Positions 6,021 through 8,302 of a DNA stretch of 8,302 bases are shown piece by piece. Numbering within the stretch: the first letter of the stretch is position 1; each line of letters starts with the position of its first letter. The notes beneath the pieces were generated by a model that ran no database searches, was not told where the DNA came from, and saw nothing but the letters and a program-made list of their open reading frames with translations. Position numbers and translations under genes: made by a program. The DNA is taken from contig JAFTMF010000050.1 of NCBI GenBank assembly GCA_017452565.1, positions 1 to 8,302 of the forward strand, written 5' to 3'. Source of the stretch: Clostridia bacterium. GTDB taxonomy: Bacteria > Bacillota > Clostridia > Oscillospirales > CAG-272.

Positions 6021-7096
6021 CAGCACTCACCTGCTTTCTTGGATTTGATCACGGTTTCAATATAATTGGTGTACAGGAAGGAGGTATCGTGAGGACCGTT
6101 TCCGTAAACGGGGGTAAACTGTACCGACTGTGCAGGGGTCGCAGGGTAGTAGCACAGACCCTCGCAGCTGCCGTCGTTGACGTTGCGGTAGATCTCGGTA
6201 GCATTCACGGAATCAGCCAAAACGGTGTAGCCGTGGTTCTGCGTAGTCATATAGGTACGGGTGCCGGTGAGATCCTTCACGGGCTGATTGCCGCCACGGT
6301 GACCATGGTGGAGCTTCTCACACTTGCCGCCCATTGCCAGCGCCAGGATCTGATGACCCATACCCACGCCGAAGATGGGAGCTTTTCCTACCAGCGCCTT
6401 CACGGTTTCAATAGCGTTTGTAAGCTCGTTGGGATTGCCGGGGCCCTCGGACAGTACGATGCCGTCGGGATCGGTGGCAAGCACGTCGGCAGCAGAGGCA
6501 GTGTAGGGAAGGATGGTAACGGTAGCGCCCTTTGCCATCAATGCATCGGCGATGTGAGCAGAGGAGCCGAAGTTGAGCAGCGTCACACGGCAGAGCTCTT
6601 CGCCTGCCGCAGGAAGGACAGCGCTCTCATCAGGAGTCACTGCCGCAGCAGCGTCCTTGATCTCGTAGGCGGTAAGGGCAGACAGATCGGCAGGCACTTC
6701 GTCGCAGATCATAGCCGCCATCACGCCGTTCTCACGGATGGTACGGGTGACCTCACGGGTGTCGATGCCGTAAATGCCGGGGATGCCCTGATCCTTCAGA
6801 TATTTGTCCAGATCGTATTGGCAGCGGAAGTTGGAGGGGGTATCGCACCACTCTCTTACCACAAAGCCTGCAACCTGTGCCTTATCGGGGATATCCTCCT
6901 CGATGACACCGTAGTTGCCGATCAGAGGGAAGGTCTGGAGTACGATCTGACCGTAGTAGTTGGGATCGGTGAGATTTTCCAGATAGCCCACTACGCCGGT
7001 GGTGAACACCAGCTCGCCGGTGACAGAAGCCTCTGCACCGAAGCGCCATCCTTCAAATACCTTTCCGTTTGCGAGAACCAAATATGCTTTTTTCAT
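6020..7096 (-). CDS. carA: Carbamoyl-phosphate synthase small subunit lacking the glutaminase triad
   Basis: CarA normally hydrolyses glutamine and channels ammonia to CarB. This 358-aa protein has the usual two domains. The N-terminal domain (1 to about 150) shows GELVFTTGVVGYLENLTDP and IDTREVTRTIRENG. The class-I amidotransferase domain (about 168-350) shows LSEGPGNP (215-222), GHRGGNQPVKD (265-275) and QNHGY (286-290). All three catalytic residues are replaced. The nucleophile elbow FG-x-C-x-GHQ reads FGVGMGHQ (Gly245, codon GGT 6362-6364). QFHPE reads QFTPV (Thr328, codon 6113-6115; Val330, codon 6107-6109). It is therefore predicted to be unable to hydrolyse glutamine, while still able to hold the CarB partner. 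The start at 7096 follows AGGAG (7105-7109, gap 8 nt). The stop overlaps the carB ATG. It lies between argF and carB, so it serves arginine synthesis. Confidence 0.93.
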   Translation of the reverse strand: MKKAYLVLANGKVFEGWRFGAEASVTGELVFTTGVVGYLENLTDPNYYGQIVLQTFPLIGNYGVIEEDIPDKAQVAGFVVREWCDTPSNFRCQYDLDKYLKDQGIPGIYGIDTREVTRTIRENGVMAAMICDEVPADLSALTAYEIKDAAAAVTPDESAVLPAAGEELCRVTLLNFGSSAHIADALMAKGATVTILPYTASAADVLATDPDGIVLSEGPGNPNELTNAIETVKALVGKAPIFGVGMGHQILALAMGGKCEKLHHGHRGGNQPVKDLTGTRTYMTTQNHGYTVLADSVNATEIYRNVNDGSCEGLCYYPATPAQSVQFTPVYGNGPHDTSFLYTNYIETVIKSKKAGEC

Positions 7097-7104
7097 ATAT
7101 TTAT

Positions 7105-7109
7105 CTCCT
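7105..7109 (-). promoter_or_regulatory. carA: carA ribosome binding site
   Basis: AGGAG on the minus strand lies 8 nt before ATG 7096 and decides that start over an in-frame ATG at 7150, which has no such site and would add 18 residues unlike CarA. A small hairpin (GCCGC/GCGGC, 7110-7124) sits directly upstream. Confidence 0.8.
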
Positions 7110-7192
7110 GCCGCAATCAGCGGCGCAGCAGTCAATGCATATGCACCCACTGCAGAAAATTAACTTTGTGAATCGGGGAGCTTAGCTGTGAA

Positions 7193-8122
7193 TCAGTCCA
7201 GCTCTGCAGAGGGCATAGCGCCGCCCAGCAGTTTTACCAGCACTGCCTTCTGTGCGTGGAGACGGTTTTCCGCCTCGTCGAAGATTTCGTTGGCGTGGGC
7301 TTCCATCACCTCTGCGGTGATCTCCTCGCCGCGGTGTGCGGGCAGACAGTGGAGCACCATTGCGCCTTCGTGAGCCACAGCCATCACCTCACTGTTGATC
7401 TGATAGCCCTCGAAGATCTTCTTCCGTTCAGCGGCCTCGCCTTCCTGACCCATAGATGCCCATACGTCGGTGTAGAGCACGTCAGCATCACGGCAAGCTG
7501 CCAGAATGTCATCGGTGCAGGTGAACTTGCCGTTCTCGGCAGCCCACTTCATAATCTCCGCATCGGGCTGATGGGACTTGGGACAAGCTACAGCCACTTC
7601 CATACCGGTCTTGATACCGCCCACGATGAGGGAGTTTGCCATATTGTTGCCGTCGCCGATGAAGACCAGCTTCTTGCCGGCAAGGGTGCCCTTGTGCTCA
7701 CGGATGGTCATCAAATCTGCCAGCACCTGACAGGGATGGCAGTAGTCGGTGAGACCGTTGATGATCGGGATGGAGCCGTATTTCGCCAGATTTTCCACTT
7801 CCTCCTGCTCGAAGGTGCGGATCATAATGCCGTCCAGATAACGGGAAAGCACACGAGCGGTGTCTTCAACCGGCTCGCCTCTGCCGATCTGGGTGTGTGC
7901 GGAGGAGAGGAAGAGTGCCTGACCGCCCAAATCATACATACCTACCTCAAAAGAGACACGGGTACGGGTGGAGGACTTGGAGAAGATCATACCCAGGGTC
8001 TTGCCCTTGAGGTAATGATGCTGGATGCCGTTGTGTTTTTCGTATTTCAGCTGATCTGCCATATTCAGCAGCTCAAGGATCTCCTTTTCGGAGAGATCCA
8101 TCAGTTTGAGTAAATGCTTCAT
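7193..8122 (-). CDS. argF: Ornithine carbamoyltransferase
   Basis: This enzyme transfers the carbamoyl group of carbamoyl phosphate to ornithine, giving citrulline and phosphate, in arginine biosynthesis. Its 309 residues are normal for the family. All signature motifs are present: SSTRTR (50-55) binding carbamoyl phosphate, HPCQ (129-132) after INGLTDY, the ornithine loop DVWASMG (219-225), and HCLPAHRGEE (258-267) with the catalytic cysteine 259. SMG together with HCLPA marks ornithine, not aspartate, carbamoyltransferase. The ATG at 8122 has GAGG 8 nt upstream. It lies 41 nt after argB and 96 nt before carA on the same strand, so substrate (carbamoyl phosphate) and consumer are made from one transcript. 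An arcB-type catabolic role is possible for the family, but the argB and carA neighbours argue for biosynthesis. Confidence 0.95.
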   Translation of the reverse strand: MKHLLKLMDLSEKEILELLNMADQLKYEKHNGIQHHYLKGKTLGMIFSKSSTRTRVSFEVGMYDLGGQALFLSSAHTQIGRGEPVEDTARVLSRYLDGIMIRTFEQEEVENLAKYGSIPIINGLTDYCHPCQVLADLMTIREHKGTLAGKKLVFIGDGNNMANSLIVGGIKTGMEVAVACPKSHQPDAEIMKWAAENGKFTCTDDILAACRDADVLYTDVWASMGQEGEAAERKKIFEGYQINSEVMAVAHEGAMVLHCLPAHRGEEITAEVMEAHANEIFDEAENRLHAQKAVLVKLLGGAMPSAELD

Positions 8123-8163
8123 AATAGTTGCCTCGCAAAAATGGATTTATATATTGAACCGAC

Positions 8164-8301
8164 TTACAGGAACATCGTTCCGATGCCCTCGTCGGTAAGG
8201 GCTTCAATGAGGATGGAGTGGGGAACTCGTCCGTCGATGATGAAGACCCGCTTTACGCCGCGGCGAATTGCCTCTACACAGCAGTCCACCTTGGGGATCA
8301 T
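8164..8301 (-). CDS. argB: Acetylglutamate kinase, C-terminal end (rest outside window)
   Basis: Forty-five codons and a TAA remain. The peptide opens with MIPKVDCC and continues through AIRRGVKRVFIIDGR, VPHSIL and LTDEGIGTMF. This is the characteristic C-terminus of ArgB, the amino-acid-kinase-fold enzyme that phosphorylates N-acetylglutamate in the second step of arginine synthesis. The first visible Met is internal (part of the conserved G-M-x-P-K motif), not the start; about 250 residues lie beyond the right edge. It is followed directly by argF with no argD between them. Confidence 0.92.
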   Translation of the reverse strand: MIPKVDCCVEAIRRGVKRVFIIDGRVPHSILIEALTDEGIGTMFL

Positions 8302-8302
8302 A

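Noticed and set aside
6018..6026. GTG 6026 as the carB start
   Set aside because: ATG 6020 gives the typical CarB N-terminus and the TGATG overlap with carA.
7136..7145. Short palindrome TGCATATGCA between argF and carA
   Set aside because: Ten bases with no T tract or partner repeat; expected by chance and no known operator matches.
7097..7150. Longer CarA start at ATG 7150
   Set aside because: The 18 extra residues do not look like a CarA N-terminus, and the AGGAG at 7105-7109 points to ATG 7096.
1887..8113. Long plus-strand open frames (1887-3833, 3870-6065, 6089-7171, 7256-8113) opposite the arginine operon
   Set aside because: They are antisense to carB-dapF, carA and argF, follow from the strong third-position G/C bias of those genes, have no family resemblance and low-complexity Gly/Val/Asp-rich translations.
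8123..8163. Arg box or promoter upstream of argF
   Set aside because: The 41-nt gap after argB is A/T-rich, but I could not find a convincing ArgR operator or -35/-10 pair; argF is more simply co-transcribed with argB.
1..8302. CRISPR array, insertion sequence, phage or toxin-antitoxin genes
   Set aside because: No spaced direct repeats, transposase, integrase or phage motifs are seen in any frame; the content is core metabolism plus one tRNA and rtcB.

Overview
The window looks like chromosomal DNA of a Gram-positive, Clostridia-type bacterium, probably Oscillospiraceae/Ruminococcaceae-like. The hints are coding DNA of moderate-to-high GC, a DUF1540 protein, consensus sigma-A-type promoters, a CarA/CarB pair of the type seen in clostridial arginine clusters, and a GC-rich palindromic intergenic element of a style common in that group. 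The taxonomic placement is inference from gene content only.

Layout. Plus strand, 1-1776: the 3' end of a small Cys-rich DUF1540 gene with a strong terminator; a consensus promoter driving tRNA-Thr(GGT) with encoded CCA and its own terminator; then a second near-consensus promoter, a short upstream ORF and rtcB (RNA ligase), closed by a terminator. Positions 1777-1973 are a convergent intergenic region with several hairpins and a probable dispersed palindromic element. Minus strand, 8301 down to 1974: argB (3' end only), argF, carA, then carB running without a stop codon into dapF.

The minus-strand block reads as an arginine-biosynthesis operon. ArgB phosphorylates N-acetylglutamate, CarAB makes carbamoyl phosphate, and ArgF joins it to ornithine to give citrulline. 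DapF (meso-diaminopimelate for lysine and peptidoglycan) is attached in frame to the C-terminus of CarB.

Three things stand out. (1) CarA keeps the small-subunit fold but has lost all three glutaminase catalytic residues (Cys to Gly245, His to Thr328, Glu to Val330). This predicts an ammonia-dependent, arginine-dedicated carbamoyl-phosphate synthetase, analogous to mitochondrial CPS I. (2) carB and dapF form one reading frame of about 1,348 codons. (3) That frame is broken by a single TAG at codon 583, where CarB proteins normally have a sense codon (probably GAG), and the DapF part has its first active-site motif changed from Cys-Gly-Asn to Gly-Cys-Asn. Whether the TAG is a sequencing error, a strain mutation or a read-through codon cannot be settled from this window. 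No visible gene here ends in TAG, and the frame stays open for 765 more codons.
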